Assembly: GCA_023014485.1 (NCBI GenBank)
Contig: JAJOZX010009432.1
Coordinates: forward strand, 1 to 64,000
Direction: 5' to 3'
From: Bathynomus jamesi
Lineage: Eukaryota > Arthropoda > Malacostraca > Isopoda > Cirolanidae
Length of the DNA stretch: 64,000 nt
Below the pieces are notes generated by a model, which was not told the DNA's origin, did no database searches, and saw only the letters and a list, made by a program, of their open reading frames with translations. Positions within the stretch are counted from its first letter, which is position 1. The number at the start of each line of letters is the position of its first letter. Positions 31,351 to 43,267 of this stretch are shown piece after piece. The translations under genes were made by a program, and so were the position numbers.

Positions 31351-32270
31351 AAGGGGTACTATATTTTCTCCCTACTTATTCAGTGTACTGAACACTCCTG
31401 AAGTCGGTTGCTATTTTGGTACAAAGGCTGTTAATCATCATAAACGTATGCATACGATCAACGTCTTATTTTTCTATCTGTAAAAGGACTTAGCACTCTC
31501 CTGACAGTGTTTAAAAGGTATGGGAAGGATAATGACAAAATATAATCGTAGGCCCCCCTACTAAAAATCATATTATAATTATGAAAACTAAGATACCAAA
31601 ATTTCCTGCATTTCAATTGAATGATATGATACTTACTGTCAGAAGTGACCCACATACTAACTGATGATCTTTCAGATCTGTATTATGAATTTATTTCTAA
31701 TTTTAATGTTAATTATAGAAGTTATAGAAGTACTTCGAGTTTTCCTTGGTTGCTTCTACAGCCTCTTCCTCTTCTCGATCTGAATGTTTCTCAGAGCATG
31801 GTCACGGTCAATAATCTCCTGTTTTTCAGTGATCACTCGTAGTATTGTTTTTCCAATTCTTCAGTTTTGCGGCAACTCTCTTTCTCTTGTGGAATATTGT
31901 CCGGTTTTGTCTCTCGAAATAATTTCTTTTTCCCTTTGGTTGTTTCTTATATACTCCTCCTGGCGAATGAACGCTTTGTTTCTCTGCATTAATATTAAAA
32001 TAAGAAGGGAATAACTTATCGGCGGTTTATTCTATCTGTATTCGAAAGTGTATAAAGTATCAGTAAATCCATGTATATAAATTATAAAGTGAAATTCATT
32101 GAATGTAAGAAAGTGCAATATAGTTTACACAAATTATCACAAGTTAAAATATATATATTCAATCGAAATACAGAAGTCATCTGAGAAAAGTTTGGAACAA
32201 GGCAGGATAAAGGTTATAAAACCAAACCCTCCTGACTGACTCACACTCACACGGAAAGAAAGGAAAAATA

Positions 32271-32274
<4 letters not shown>

Positions 32275-32316
<42 letters not shown>
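32275..32316. repeat. (GA)n microsatellite
   Basis: Twenty-one GA units immediately upstream of the LINE ORF1 relic. Confidence 0.95.
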
Positions 32317-32318
<2 letters not shown>

Positions 32319-32349
32319 TATTGAGCGATTACAGTAATAAATAACATGG

Positions 32350-33296
32350 ACATTGGACATGGGTCCAATTTTTCACCTAATTTGCAACTTATGTAATTTA
32401 GCAACAACTGAAAACAAAGCAGTCGGGTGTAATTTTTGTAAAAAATTGCACGACTTTAACGATATGAATTGGGACGATAGGAAAATATCCCTTGTATCGA
32501 ACGAGAACAACAAATTACGGCTTCAAATTTCTGTGTGACTCGTATATGGAGATCGAAAGCTCGTTTGCGGTATTCAAAGAAATGAAAAATACGAATGTGA
32601 GTGCGGCAGAGAAAGAGAATAATGGGAGGAAAAAATGCCCAGAATGAATGAAAATAAAAAGATATCACGAAAAGAAGGCACTATTGTAGAAGAAAGAAAA
32701 GAAACAAGTACAATCTGTGATGTGTTGGAATTACCAAACGAAGATAATGATAAAAAGACGATAAAAACTAAAATCTTTGAGAATATCGTATGCAAATATT
32801 ATACAAAAGGGCATTGCAGATACAGGGACGGGCACTGCATCTATGCACATCCCACTTTATGTAACTTCCATGACAAAAATGTATATTGTAAATTTGAGAA
32901 AAATTGCAAGTTCCACCACCTTAGTATCCGCAGAAACTTATGCAAGACACGGAAAATGCAAGTATGGGCAAAAATGCCGTTACCACTACGTTCAAAGGAA
33001 CGCGACAGTCAAAACCATCAGGAAATAGGGTTACCAATTTTTTAGATGTAACCAACACAATTCAGCTACTAAATACCACTCAACAAATACAAAGACAACT
33101 GACAAATACGGGGATCCGAGAGCCGTACATATTAAGTACGATATCGGGACAATATATATCGAAACAGATAAAGAAGGGAAAATTCTCGAGGATCACAGGG
33201 CAATGCAACATGCACCACCAGGGCCCAAGTATGGCACCTCCAGGCCCTGATACTCCATCACATCTCGGACCCCCTTCTCCTCACTCTATACTGTAG
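32350..33296 (+). pseudogene. LINE ORF1-like protein with CCCH zinc fingers
   Basis: A first Cys cluster (CNLCNLATTENKAVGCNFC) at about 32385-32445, then a break, then the frame 32635-33045 with two CCCH-type fingers (CKYYTKGHCRYRDGHCIYAH and CNFHD..YCKFEKNCKFHH). A third (HGKCKYGQKCRYHY) reads in the next frame after a shift near 32930. The Pro-rich end (PPGPDTPSHLGPPSPH) ends at TAG 33294-33296. CCCH-finger ORF1 proteins occur with several LINE clades; the RT partner may be the family at 38090-44660, but that link is inference. Confidence 0.55.
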
Positions 33297-33412
33297 ATAA
33301 ACATTGCTTCTTCACTCAAAGTATACGTTGTTAAACCAAATAAACAATAAATATCAAGTATTCTTAGGTACCACATAGTACAACGCCTTCAAATTGAAAC
33401 TACTACTACTAG

Positions 33413-33548
33413 CAGCGTGCGAAATTCCCGCTAGCCCGTTGGCCCAAGGCCAATTGTTTTCACATCGGATCAGTAATTTTCAGAAGACAGCTGGTCCGAG
33501 TGTTTTAAGTTAAAACGGCCAACGGGCCAGCGGGAATTTCACACGCTG
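33413..33548. mobile_element. 136-bp hAT-type MITE with perfect 8-bp target duplication
   Basis: Terminal repeats of 32 bases start CAGCGTG(C/T)GAAATTCCCGC on each strand. Both flanks are ACTACTAG (33405-33412 and 33549-33556), a perfect 8-bp duplication. The loop is non-coding. Confidence 0.92.
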
Positions 33549-33729
33549 ACTACTAGTGGAAGCAAATTTATTGACGTCAACATACGATAAAAAAAAGAAA
33601 ACAGGGATGAGACACTCAAGCGCGAAAGACAACACGAACTTAACGAATTAATATATATCACACCGGTCGATTATCAAATATCAATTTAAAAATTTACTTT
33701 TCTTTCTTTTTAAAATTTTTTTTGAGTAG

Positions 33730-35550
33730 TCATTAATTATTTATCGAACTGAAATCAATGTTTTTGGCAATTGCGGTCCCTATCACCTGAAGTGAAAGGT
33801 ATGATAGTCGCTCTTGACCAATTTTTTATCTCGTGCATTTTTTTATATGAGTTAACTTGCTGAAACTTCGTTCAGCCTCAGCAACAGTGACTGGAAGAGA
33901 ACAAAGAAGACGAAGAGCGACGCAAACTTCACTGAATACTGGCTGCGGCTCTTTGCCGTAAATTTGATTTAGCAAAATGAGAGTTGGTAGTTCAGTGTCT
34001 TGGTGGAATGTAGACCTAAATAATTTCCTTCAGGTGCACCATTTCGATGGCAAAGTTGCTTGAAACGACCGTTGAGTACTTTTGGACTAAGGTTTTTGAT
34101 GCAGCCTCAAGTTCAACGTTATCTAGAGACATGTATGATAGTTTAATATTGACTTAAATGTGACACATGTCCTTAGTTGCCTTAAACCGATAGTCCAAAT
34201 CATTCACAACATAATCTAAAGTAACATAAAAGACATTTATTCTAAATGCACGGATAAACTTGATTTTTCTGTGAAATCCAAGACTTCGTCATGAAACATT
34301 TCCCGCTTCTTCACCCTCTTCTCTAGGAAGTTTGGTGTAATTCCTATGCAGTTTGCAACATGACGAGCTTCTGACAAAATGTCCATCCATTTGCCTCTCA
34401 TTTGCCTTAGTTCTTCACAGACATCTGCAATGAGAGCTGATGCCGTATCAAGTGATATTCCACGTGATTGTATAATCTTATTTCATTCATCAATGTTCGA
34501 AAGCACCTTTACCTATAAAGTAGCCAACACACTGCAAGGAAATGAATTAAAATATGTTTTCAATGACATTACTTCTGAATGAATCTCAGGTGTTAGACTT
34601 GAAGTTTCCAAAATGCACTCTAATCCTTTAAGAATGCTTGGTAGATACATTGCTATTGAGCGAATAGCATCCACACGCGCACTCCATTGTGTGTCAGACT
34701 GACAAGGGAGAGAAGAGTGAATGTCATCTTTCAAAATTTTCCACTGTGATGTCATCTTTCAAAATTTTCCACTGTGTTTCTACTGAAACACACATTTTTA
34801 ATGCATGCCTGGACACCTTTTACCTTTCCTGACATGTTGGATCCATTGTCGTATCCCTGACCCCAACAGTCATCCAGAGGAATTTTACGATATTTTAATC
34901 TTGAAACCAATATATCACTTATCTCTTCTCCAGTTTTCTTATCAAAGTTTATAAGCTCAATAAACCTTTCACGATTTTCAAATCTATGTATGTATTGATC
35001 TTGAACCACAAACCTTAGAATTAAAACATTTTGCTCACGATGTGAGGCATCTGGAGTTGAATCAACTAAACGAGAACATTTAGATAGCTTTATCTCTTTC
35101 GTCTAAAATTACTTTTAGCACAGCCTTACCACATAATTCTATAAATTCATTTTGGCTCTGCCATGATAAGTAATGAGCGTGACCTTGCATGCTCTTGCTT
35201 TCCGCTTGTTTTTTTTTAACTTCGGCCAAATGTTCATGAATCACTCTGTCAAAATGACCTAGCAACTCTAGAGTCCCCAGAAAGTTGCCATTGCGATAGT
35301 CACCTATCACATTATTATCACCTTGAAATGATAAACCTCTTGCTGCAAGATGTAAAATGACATCGAACAGTCCCTCTAAAATCGTTTTCCATTCTTCAGC
35401 TTCATTTAGTATTTGTTTTTGAATCTCACTGTCAATTCCATGTCCTAAAAGTGACTGTTCTAATGCTTTCCACTTACAGTAACTGAATTTATGATCCAGG
35501 CTATTTTCTTGTTCAGGAAGTCTTGCATATAGCTTTCTCCATTGTTTCAT
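33730..35550 (-). pseudogene. hAT transposase, ZMYM1-like group
   Basis: On minus from 35550: an N-terminal region (QNEFIELCGKAVL, FDVILHLAARGLSFQGD), then DDCWGQGYDNGSNMSGK with the conserved GQGYDNGSNMSGK core, the CQSDTQWSARVDAIR block, and finally SLPVTVAEAERSFSKL with RLSYLSL (about 33900-33740), the dimerisation domain. Frameshifts and a stop occur near 35090, 35010, 34750, 34510 and in the tail. A small tandem duplication of CATCTTTCAAAATTTTCCACTGTG lies at 34727-34775. Terminal repeats were not identified. Confidence 0.88.
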
Positions 35551-35712
35551 AGATGGTGAATAAGATCATGGTTATTTTATTTTATTCAAATTCTATTTTG
35601 AGTCTTTATCCATATACATGTACTTCCAAATTTGTAGTTACAGTGGTTTTCATAGGTGCGCTTAGTACTGGTGCAACCATATCACTATTTTTATCTTCAT
35701 CTTATTCTGATA

Positions 35713-35760
35713 ACAGGCCCGTAGCCAGGGGGGGGGGTCGAACGACCCACCTTCGTTCGA
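35713..35760 (+). mobile_element. Isolated hAT-type terminus CAGGCCCGTAGCCAGG
   Basis: The sequence CAGGCCCGTAGCCAGG followed by a G run is a common hAT-like left end, but no matching right end is seen, so it is a truncated end. It lies between the hAT relic and the next LINE fragment. Confidence 0.35.
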
Positions 35761-35869
35761 CCCCGCCTTGACAGGAAAGGTCCACTTTTGTAACCATAGT
35801 TATAACTATAGTTATAACTTCATGATTCGTGTAGGAGTTGTAGGACGGTTATGAGTCACCTGACTCTAA

Positions 35870-36640
35870 TCTTTCTGCTATATCTGATTGGGGCAGAGAA
35901 AACCTTGTGATTTTCAATGCCTCAAAAATTCAGTTCCTCCCTCTGTCTTCTCGTCACAATCTTCAACACGACTATCCCCTTACCTTCAACAACACACAAC
36001 TAAATCATTCCTCTTCTCTTAACATTCTCGGCGTTTCCTTTGCTCGTGATCTTTCCTGGAAAGATCACATATACTCTCTTTCCAAAACAGCTTCTAAGAG
36101 GTTAGGTGTGCTGTACCGCCTCCACCGTTTCTTCACCCCCGACTCAGATGCTGTCTCTGTACAGGAGTCTTGTTCGCCCCTGTATGGAGTATACTTCTCA
36201 TGTGTGAGGTGGTTCAACCCACACAGCCGTACTTGACCGGATGGAATCAAAGGCTTTTCGTCTCATCAATTCCCCGCCTCTTACTGATTGTCTTCAGTCT
36301 CTCTCTCTTTGCCGCAATGTTGCCTCACTCTCTCTTTACTATCGCTATTATAACGGACATTGCTCTTCTGAACTTTCTAACTGCATGCCTCTTCCTTTAA
36401 GGAGATCACTCAGTACCAGACTTTCTACACTTTCTCATTCCTTTTCTGGCCAACTATCTAATGCAAGGGTTAATCGGTATTTTCAGTCTTTCATCTACTC
36501 AACCGGTCAACTCTGGAACAATCTCCTTCATTCCATCTTTCCCCCTTTCTATGACCTCCCATCTTTCAAATGCAGAATGTCTAGGCATCTCGACAACTTT
36601 GGACCTTGAATTTGTTTCTCTTCTTCTTCTATGCTTTAGC
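35870..36640 (+). pseudogene. Jockey-like LINE, RT C-terminal part
   Basis: Frames 35890-36236 and 36241-36609 together carry NLVIFNASKIQFLPLSSR, LNILGVSFARDLSWKDHI, SRLGVLYRLHRFF-like, SKAFRLINSPPLTDCLQSL and RMSRHLDNFGP, the conserved 3' third of the same LINE family as 27610-29690. One frameshift lies near 36237. It is followed by 36640-36720 non-coding sequence. Confidence 0.82.
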
Positions 36641-36720
36641 GGGCATTTGCCCTTGGCCTATCCTTCCTGCATAAAAAAAAATATGACACATTCTAACCAA
36701 AGTATTTCCCTGAGCATATA

Positions 36721-38084
36721 CAGTACTGTACAAAAGTCAGAGACCACTATCGATCTAATAACCTTTAGATAATTTGTCGTATGAAAATTGGTTTTGATAC
36801 TAAATACATATTAACCTCTGGTTCATATTAACGTATAACTAAGTTATTACTTAAGTGTATAAAGTTGTATAAGCTGGATGACCCTCTAGTATGCATAAAT
36901 TGGACTTGAGGGTTGATTCATTATATTACTTATAACGCTTGTGTTTAAAGATCTAGCGAACTATTACTGATGGATCTGCAGTAAATGCTCCTAAGCTGTT
37001 GTTATATCACTATTTACAATTAAAAGTATTGACATATTCATTTAAATTCTGCAAAACAAATTTATCCAAAACGTTTCTCATTATAATTATAATTCATGCT
37101 GTTTTTTTTCTTTCACAGGCTTAAGAAATGACAAAAAGTACAATTTCTGATGAGATTAGATATAAAATAATACATTTGCATGGTGAGGGACTGAGTCAAA
37201 GAAAAATAAGTGAATCTACAGGTGTTTCCAAAACTGGTGTACAAAAAATCTTGTTGCAGCAAAAAAGCCACTTTTAAGGAATGGAAATAAAGAGAAGAGA
37301 AGAAAATGTGCTTTGGAACACAAGTATTGGGCATCTGAGACCTACTGAATTAAGCTTCCTTCGTACAGTAGAAGGATGAACTGAGACACTTGTTGTTTTT
37401 TCGAGATCCGCTGCAAGTGAAGTGCTGGATTTGTGTCTGTCTCGAAGGGAAGTAATCTTTAGATATTGTAGATCAGATGGAGAAAGCTTAGAGGGCCTCC
37501 CTGATCTAGGACGATCAGCTGGGGTCCCATTTGATCTGTGACGAGCCAAGATTTTTTGTACACCAGTTTTGGAAACGCCTGTAGATTCACTTATTTTTCT
37601 TTGACTCAGTTCCTCACCATGCAAATGTATTATTTTATCTAATCTCATCAGAAATTGTACTTTTTGTCATTTCTTAAGCCTGTGAAAGGAAAAAAACAGC
37701 ATGAATTAGGATTATAATGAGAAACGTCTTGGATAAATTTGTTTTGCAGAATTTAAGTGAATATATCAATACTTTTAATTATAAATATTGATATAACAAT
37801 AGCTTAGGAGCATTTACTGCAGATCCATCAGTAATAGTTCGCTAGATCTTTAAACACATGCGTTATAAGTAATATAATGAATCAACCCTCAAGTCCAATT
37901 TATTCAGACTAGAGGGTCATCCAGCTTATACAACTTTATACACTTAAGTAATAACTTAGTTATACGTTAATGTGAACCAGAGGTTCTAGTTAATATGTAT
38001 TTTAGTATCAAAACCAATTTTCATACAACAGATTATCTAATAGTTATCAGATCGACAGTGGTCTCTGACTTTTGCACAGTACTG
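36721..38084. mobile_element. 1364-bp foldback Tc1 element: two inverted N-terminal halves
   Basis: CAGTACTGTACAAAAGTCAG at 36721 and its complement ending at 38084 are each flanked by TA. The arms match over roughly 500 bases. Both contain the N-terminal Tc1 DNA-binding region (HLHGE.LSQRKISESTGVSK), on plus at about 37175-37245 and on minus within 37648-37274, where it continues through GRPSKLSPSDL. No catalytic domain remains. The arrangement implies an inverted duplication of a Tc1 5' half. Confidence 0.85.
37274..37648 (-). pseudogene. Tc1 transposase N-terminal domain, right arm of the foldback
   Basis: About 115 open codons cover two helix-turn-helix regions (QRKISESTGVSKTGVQKIL, then LAADLEKTTSVSVHPSTVRR) with the GRPSKLS linker, as in paired-like Tc1 DNA-binding domains. 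It stops before any DDE residue. Confidence 0.8.
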
Positions 38085-38247
38085 TAATTGTCTACATTGC
38101 CTTAGAATATCACAGTCATCTGAAAGACTATCAGTTAGTATGTGGCCAAGATACTTAGTCTGAGTCACTTCTGGCAGCACCAGACAATGCAATTGAAACT
38201 CGAAAATTTTTATATACTTGTAGGCTTTGGTCCTCATAATCATAATA

Positions 38248-38820
38248 CCGGGTGTCCGAGAATTATCTGTACAATTTTTGGCTGTTATTAAAAGTCAACC
38301 ATGAAGTGTAGAAATTCCAGTGTTGTCCCATTTTACAGAGAATCTCATTAAGGTTTTTCTGATACCACGTTTTGACAAGTTTTTTAGAAATGTACGCGGG
38401 TGACATACATTGATGATTTAAAAGCAAGAATCACAGCTGCTATTGAGCGAATTGATGTGGATATGCTGCAGCGTACATGGCAACATTTGGAGTATCGATT
38501 GGATGTTTTGCGAATCACTAATGGTGCACATATCGAATGTTTGTAACAACGTTACTTTAATAAAAGAAACTTTTGAAAATATAGATTCTAAATAATCTTG
38601 TTTAAGAATTTTACGTGTGTTATCAAGAACTTTATTAAAAGATGAAATTGTACAGATAATGTTCGGACACACTGGAATTTCTAAACAACTTGTCAAAACT
38701 TGGTATCAGAAAAACCTTAATGAGATTCTCTGTAAAATGGGACAAAACTGGAATTTCTACACTTCATGGTTGACTTTTAATAACAGCCAAAAATTGTACA
38801 GATAATTCTCGGACACCCTA
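38248..38820. mobile_element. mariner-like MITE, 573 bp with about 145-bp inverted repeats
   Basis: Ends CCGGGTGTCCGAG and TAGGGTGTCCGAG (complement) between TA dinucleotides, with arms matching through CTGTACAATTTTTGGCTG and onward. The interior on plus reads YIDDLKARITAAIERIDVDM and EYRLDVLRITNGAHIE, the C-terminal end of a mariner-type transposase, so this is an internal-deletion derivative. Confidence 0.85.
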
Positions 38821-39269
38821 TAACTTTTAGCAGGATTATATTTTATGTCGTTATCCTTCCTATACGTTTCACAAACCTTCAAAAGTGTGCTGAGCCTTTT
38901 TACAGATGGAGAAATACGAACTACATCATCTGCATACATCAGATGATTAACAATCATTGTACCAATATTGCAGCCTATTTTACAAGTGTTCATTCAGCAC
39001 AACAGATCGATTACGCTGGCATGTAATATATCTGATGTTTCAACAAGCATAACTTTTTTATCAATTCAGGTGTGCTGAATCCAAAAATCACATCCACTTT
39101 TTCTCATCACGTACAGTTTTCTGGCAAATACCTATCACCCATTTTGTATGGATAGTACATAGACATATACCCAGTTATGCAATATATGTGTACATTATAT
39201 ACATAGAATGATTCATTCATTATATTTATATGTAAATACCATATATATATATATATGTACCTTACCTTA

Positions 39270-39545
39270 CCTTTGGTAACCTTTGGTTAGCTTCCGCCGA
39301 ATTGTTCATTCTAACGAAGGTCAAGCTTTTCACTCCACCTTAGACCTACAGTTTAACGTGGAATCCGAACCAGGCCCCATCAGCAGCCCAGCGTCTTAAC
39401 CACTAGGCCACCTAGGGTACCCATTTATCTACCAACCACTTTCTTTTATTGTGTGGAAGGATGAACAGCTGGGTTTTGCTGCGCGCCGGCTGCCGTCGGG
39501 TCTCGAACCCGGGGCCGATGGTTTCGTAGTCAGCGACTCTTACTT
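39270..39545 (-). mobile_element. Dimeric tRNA-like SINE
   Basis: On minus there are two RNA polymerase III promoter sets: A box TGGCCTAGTGG with B box GGTTCGGATTCC (39411-39360), and B box GGGTTCGAGACCC (39510-39498) with an A-like box just before it. The pieces look like two tRNA-derived heads in tandem. It lies inside the minus-strand LINE relic, between its palm and YADD blocks. Confidence 0.55.
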
Positions 39546-40869
39546 TAGTTTGAAATGCAGACTTGTGTAATTTGTCATGATTAATATGATCAAATGCCTT
39601 AGAGGCATCCAGGAAACACAAAAATACATTAGCATCTAGAGTTTGGTATTTACAGACCATTTCCTTCAATGCATACACACACATATCAGTGCTATGTTTC
39701 CTTTTGAAACCAAATTGGTTATCACTAGTATACAGGTAACATTCAAGTCTATTAATGAGTATATATTCAAACACCTTAGACATAATACTGCCTACTGGCC
39801 AAGTCTATTGGCCTATAGTTATCTTTACTATTGATTTTACCCTTTTTATCTTTTAGTACTGGCACCAAAAGAACGGATAACATTGTATCTGGCAAAACAC
39901 CATATGTTAGTAAACCTGTAAAGCACAAAGTTAACAGAGGCACTAATCTGTCACTACTGAATTTCAGATGCTCAGCAGAAATACCATCAATACGACATGA
40001 TTTGTTACAATCTAAACATTTTATGGCTTGTTTAGTCTCAAATACACTAACTCTTATATCTAGTCTATAGGTAGGATCACAATTAATATTATTACTCTTA
40101 TGTACGGAGTTGAATAACTCACTGTAACGTTCCTTCCATAATTTGATTATATTCTCAGTCCCAGTTACATTTTCAATATTAGCAGGGAGAGACATTGCTC
40201 TATTATGTATTGTTTTTAATTCTTTCCAAAAGTTTCTTGGATTCTTGCTGGCAAGCTTTCTAGCCAGAGCATCCCTGTTTAACTCTTCCTTATGATTTTT
40301 CTATACACCCTAATACATACTTGAACCTGGCATTTAGCCTTCTGTTTTTGTTCTAATACAGTGCTTTGCCTTGGCTTCCTTTATTCACACCACATCATAA
40401 AAGCATCCCTGGATGCATTATGAAGTTCAGCCACATAATCATTCCAGCCAGGTCTACATGTATAGTTTTTCTCCTAAAGGTATTTAAGTCTAAGCTAGCA
40501 TTATTGAGAGAGGAAACAATTTGTTCATACAAGTCTTTAAATTTCAAGATATGCGTTTGAATTCTAGTTTACAGCCTGACAAGCTAGAGCGTCATTAGGG
40601 ATACATATATTACTTAGCAATCCATCAGACTTATCACAATACTGTTGTTTGCCCTCATCGTCAACTGTGGACCAGTCTAACTTCGCTTTACGTGTATCAT
40701 TTACCTGTGACAGCATTGAAATACAATTAATGTCAACTCAATTAAGAGGGGTAAATGGTCAGAACTAGCATAGGAGTACAAAATTGCCATATTCAGAACT
40801 GCCTGATTTGCATCAGGTGTATATATACACAATGATCCAACCATGAGGTGGTGTGCCAACTATCACTAA

Positions 40870-41120
40870 CATGCTAGTGCTAGGGTAACATGCTAGTAAG
40901 GAAATTTAGTATGCGTTCAGAATCAGTCAAAATTTATCTTTATAGAATTTACTGTACTACATTGTATACACCCAATCTGTGGTGGAATTATACAAAAACT
41001 GCTATGAATAAACTCTCTGTTGCTTATAATAATATTTTCCATATGTTATGTAGAGAACCAAAATGGTGCAGTGTCAGTTTTATGCGTACTACGCATAATA
41101 ATTCAGTCAATAAAGGCTGA
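40870..41120 (+). pseudogene. LINE RT C-terminal end, same family on plus strand
   Basis: LVRKFSMRSESVKIYLYRIYCTTLYTPNLWW and NKLSVAYNNIFHMLCREPKW form the conserved C-terminal block. The same block recurs at 44440-44640. 40560-40870 holds decayed LINE sequence with no readable domain. Confidence 0.7.
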
Positions 41121-41279
41121 AATTTTGACAAACTCGGAATAAATTCATAAGTTGTATTTAGTACCAAAAGTTGGCAAAGTTTATAGAAAACAACTTATAA
41201 AAAATCCGCATCTCTAGCTCTTGGGGAATTGTAGTTATGACGATTACAGTGCAGGACGGTAAATTTGAAAATTTTGGTG

Positions 41280-42086
41280 CCTGGAAATCAAAGATCTTGT
41301 TTTCTTTTTGCCTGCTAGCTATCTTCATTACCTAGTTCGGATTTTACTAACCTCCTTATCAATTACTGTGAGGCATGTGACTACAAACTTGCTAGTAAAT
41401 TGTTACTCCCTAATGACTCATTTACATATGTTAGTGATGCCTGGGAGACTCACTCGTGGCTAGACCACTGTATAGCTTCCCACGATGGTTATAATATAAT
41501 CAATAGCATGTCCATACTTTATGATGTATTTGAATCTGACCATATCCCATTTCTAGTAGGGCTTGACTGTATGGTAGCACCTGACTCAGACAATGACTGT
41601 GATAATGCTGATTACTATAAGGTTAATTGGTCAAATCTTAGCCACTCTGAGGTAGATTACTATACAGTGCAGACTTAATACACTGCTAAGGCTTGTGAGG
41701 ATTCCTGCAGAAGCTTTGGCTTGTAGGAATCCCTCCTGTGATGATGTAAAACATATAGATCTCTTAAATAAGTATTACGATAAACTTGTACATGCCATTA
41801 AGGCTGCGAGTGGAAGTAGCTTTAAGAATAAAAAATGGGGAAAAGTAAATGTCAATCCAGGGTGGTCAGAATATTGTGCTGATTTGTAGGATGTAGCTAA
41901 AAATGTATTCGTGGAATGGGTTGCTATGGGGAAACCTAGGCAGGGGGAACTTTTCCAACTGAAAAGTAGAACTCGTGCTAGATTCAAGGACGCTCTTAGA
42001 TTTATAAGGAAAAATGAAGAGCATCTTCGAAGAGAATCTCTAGCCAGAAAATTAGGCAATAGCAATACTTTCAGTAGGGAATTCTA
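41280..42086 (+). pseudogene. LINE endonuclease end and EN-RT linker
   Basis: SWLDHCIASHDGYNIINSM and DVFESDHIPFLV carry the endonuclease C-terminal catalytic SDH motif (about 41535). The linker follows across frames (LKSRTRARFKDALRFIRKNEE) to 42086, where a Tc1/mariner element is inserted. The LINE resumes at 43270. Confidence 0.8.
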
Positions 42087-43267
42087 CAGGGTGTCCCATA
42101 AGTCCGGCATCATAGGGGAAATTCATATTTTTCTCTTTCTACAGGCCATAATGTCTGTGAGCAAGGAAGAACGAATCCAGATAATTCTACCCATAGGAAA
42201 TCGGAGTCAAAGAGAGGCCGCTGCTGAATTTAACGGACTGCATCCAGACCGCGAGCCAATAACACAGAATTGTGTTAGCAGACTTGTTGCAAAGTTTAAG
42301 GAAACAGAATCCATAGAAGATAAACGACGCAGTGGACCTTCAAGGAGGTCCACTGACGATGATACAGCGACTGCTATCCTGGCTCATTTTAACAGAAGTC
42401 CCAATAAGTCTCTTCGGCGATTGTCCGCCGAGACAGGAGTGTCGAAAAGTAGCAACCATCCATTCTTCAGGCTCACAAATGGCATCCATATAAACTTCAG
42501 ATCCTACAGAAATTAAGCGAAGATGATCCCGACCGGCGGATGGAATTTTGTGAATGGGCTACGGCACAATATGCTCGGGATGCCAATTTCCCGTCCACCA
42601 TTCTGTTCAGTGACGAGTCTGTTTTTTTATGGAAATGGTGAGGTAAATCGACAGAACACCCACTACTGGTCTCAAAACAACCCTCACTGGTATACCTCTT
42701 CAAAGGAACAAGGTGCATCTCGGGTGATGGTATGGTGTGGCATTTGGAAGGATCGCATCATAGGCCCCCTCTTTTTCGATGAATGTCACTGGAGGCACCT
42801 ACCTACGTATGCTCAAGGAAGAAGCATTTCCTAGTGTCTTGAACGAAGAAGGAAATTTCCCAACATGGTTCCAGCAAGACGGCGCTCCTGCACATTACAG
42901 CACCCAAGTAAGGGAATACCTGTACCAACAATTCCCTTGTCATTGGATAGGACGTCGAGGGCTTGTGGAATGGCCAGCTAGAAGCCCGGATCTCACGCCA
43001 CTAGATTTTTATCTCTGGGGCCACTTGAAAGCGCTGGTATACGCAGAGAAAATTAGGAGTGTTGAACATTTGCGGCAGCGCATTATTGGGGCATGTAACA
43101 CCATTACTCCTGACATCATTCACCGTGTGCTTGCTGACTGGGTATCAGGTCTGAATTTGTTTATTGAAAACAATGGTGGACATACTGAGCACGTTCTGTA
43201 AATAAAAGCTTTTGTTTTGCCTTTTTTTATTATTTTTCCTATGATGCCGGACTTATGGGACACCCTG
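42087..43267 (+). mobile_element. Tc1/mariner-superfamily element with intact ends
   Basis: The TIR CAGGGTGTCCCATAAGTCCG (42087) and its complement (ending 43267) match for about 28 bases, with TA duplications at 42085-42086 and 43268-43269. At 1181 bp it is full length for the family. It interrupts a LINE, so it is younger than that LINE. Confidence 0.93.
42151..43201 (+). pseudogene. Tc1/mariner transposase, two frameshifts
   Basis: The start at ATG 42151 (MSVSKEERIQII) reads through a helix-turn-helix and RRSGPSRRSTDDD. The frame changes near 42455, passes through a middle block with FSDESVF-like sequence (about 42608-42628) and NPHW, and changes again near 42780. It ends with WFQQDGAPAHYS (catalytic Asp) and WPARSPDLTPLDFYLWGHLK, where the third acidic position is Asp, as in mariner-like DDD proteins. 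Stop 43199-43201. The polyadenylation-like AATAAA follows directly. Only a few indels separate it from an open gene. Confidence 0.85.

Larger units (their letters stand above)
38090..40560 (-). pseudogene. LINE RT on minus strand, split by a MITE and a SINE
   Basis: Minus-strand order: a linker and thumb-like start (40195-39776; KCLDCNKSCRIDGISAEHL, LVPVLKDKKGKINSKDNYRPI), the palm (39783-39550; FEYILINRLECYL, NQFGFKRKHSTDMCVYALKEM, FLDASKAFDHINH), the SINE insertion, then NHLMYADDVVRISP with the catalytic YADD (about 38945-38925), the mariner MITE, and TQTKYLGHILTDSLSDD (38180-38110). It belongs to the same family as 40870-44660 on the plus strand. The stretch 40200-40560 is decayed upstream sequence. 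Confidence 0.82.

Noticed and set aside
31645..32014. Frames with Ser/Phe/Leu-rich composition
   Set aside because: Composition is that of AT-rich non-coding DNA; no motif or neighbour supports a gene.
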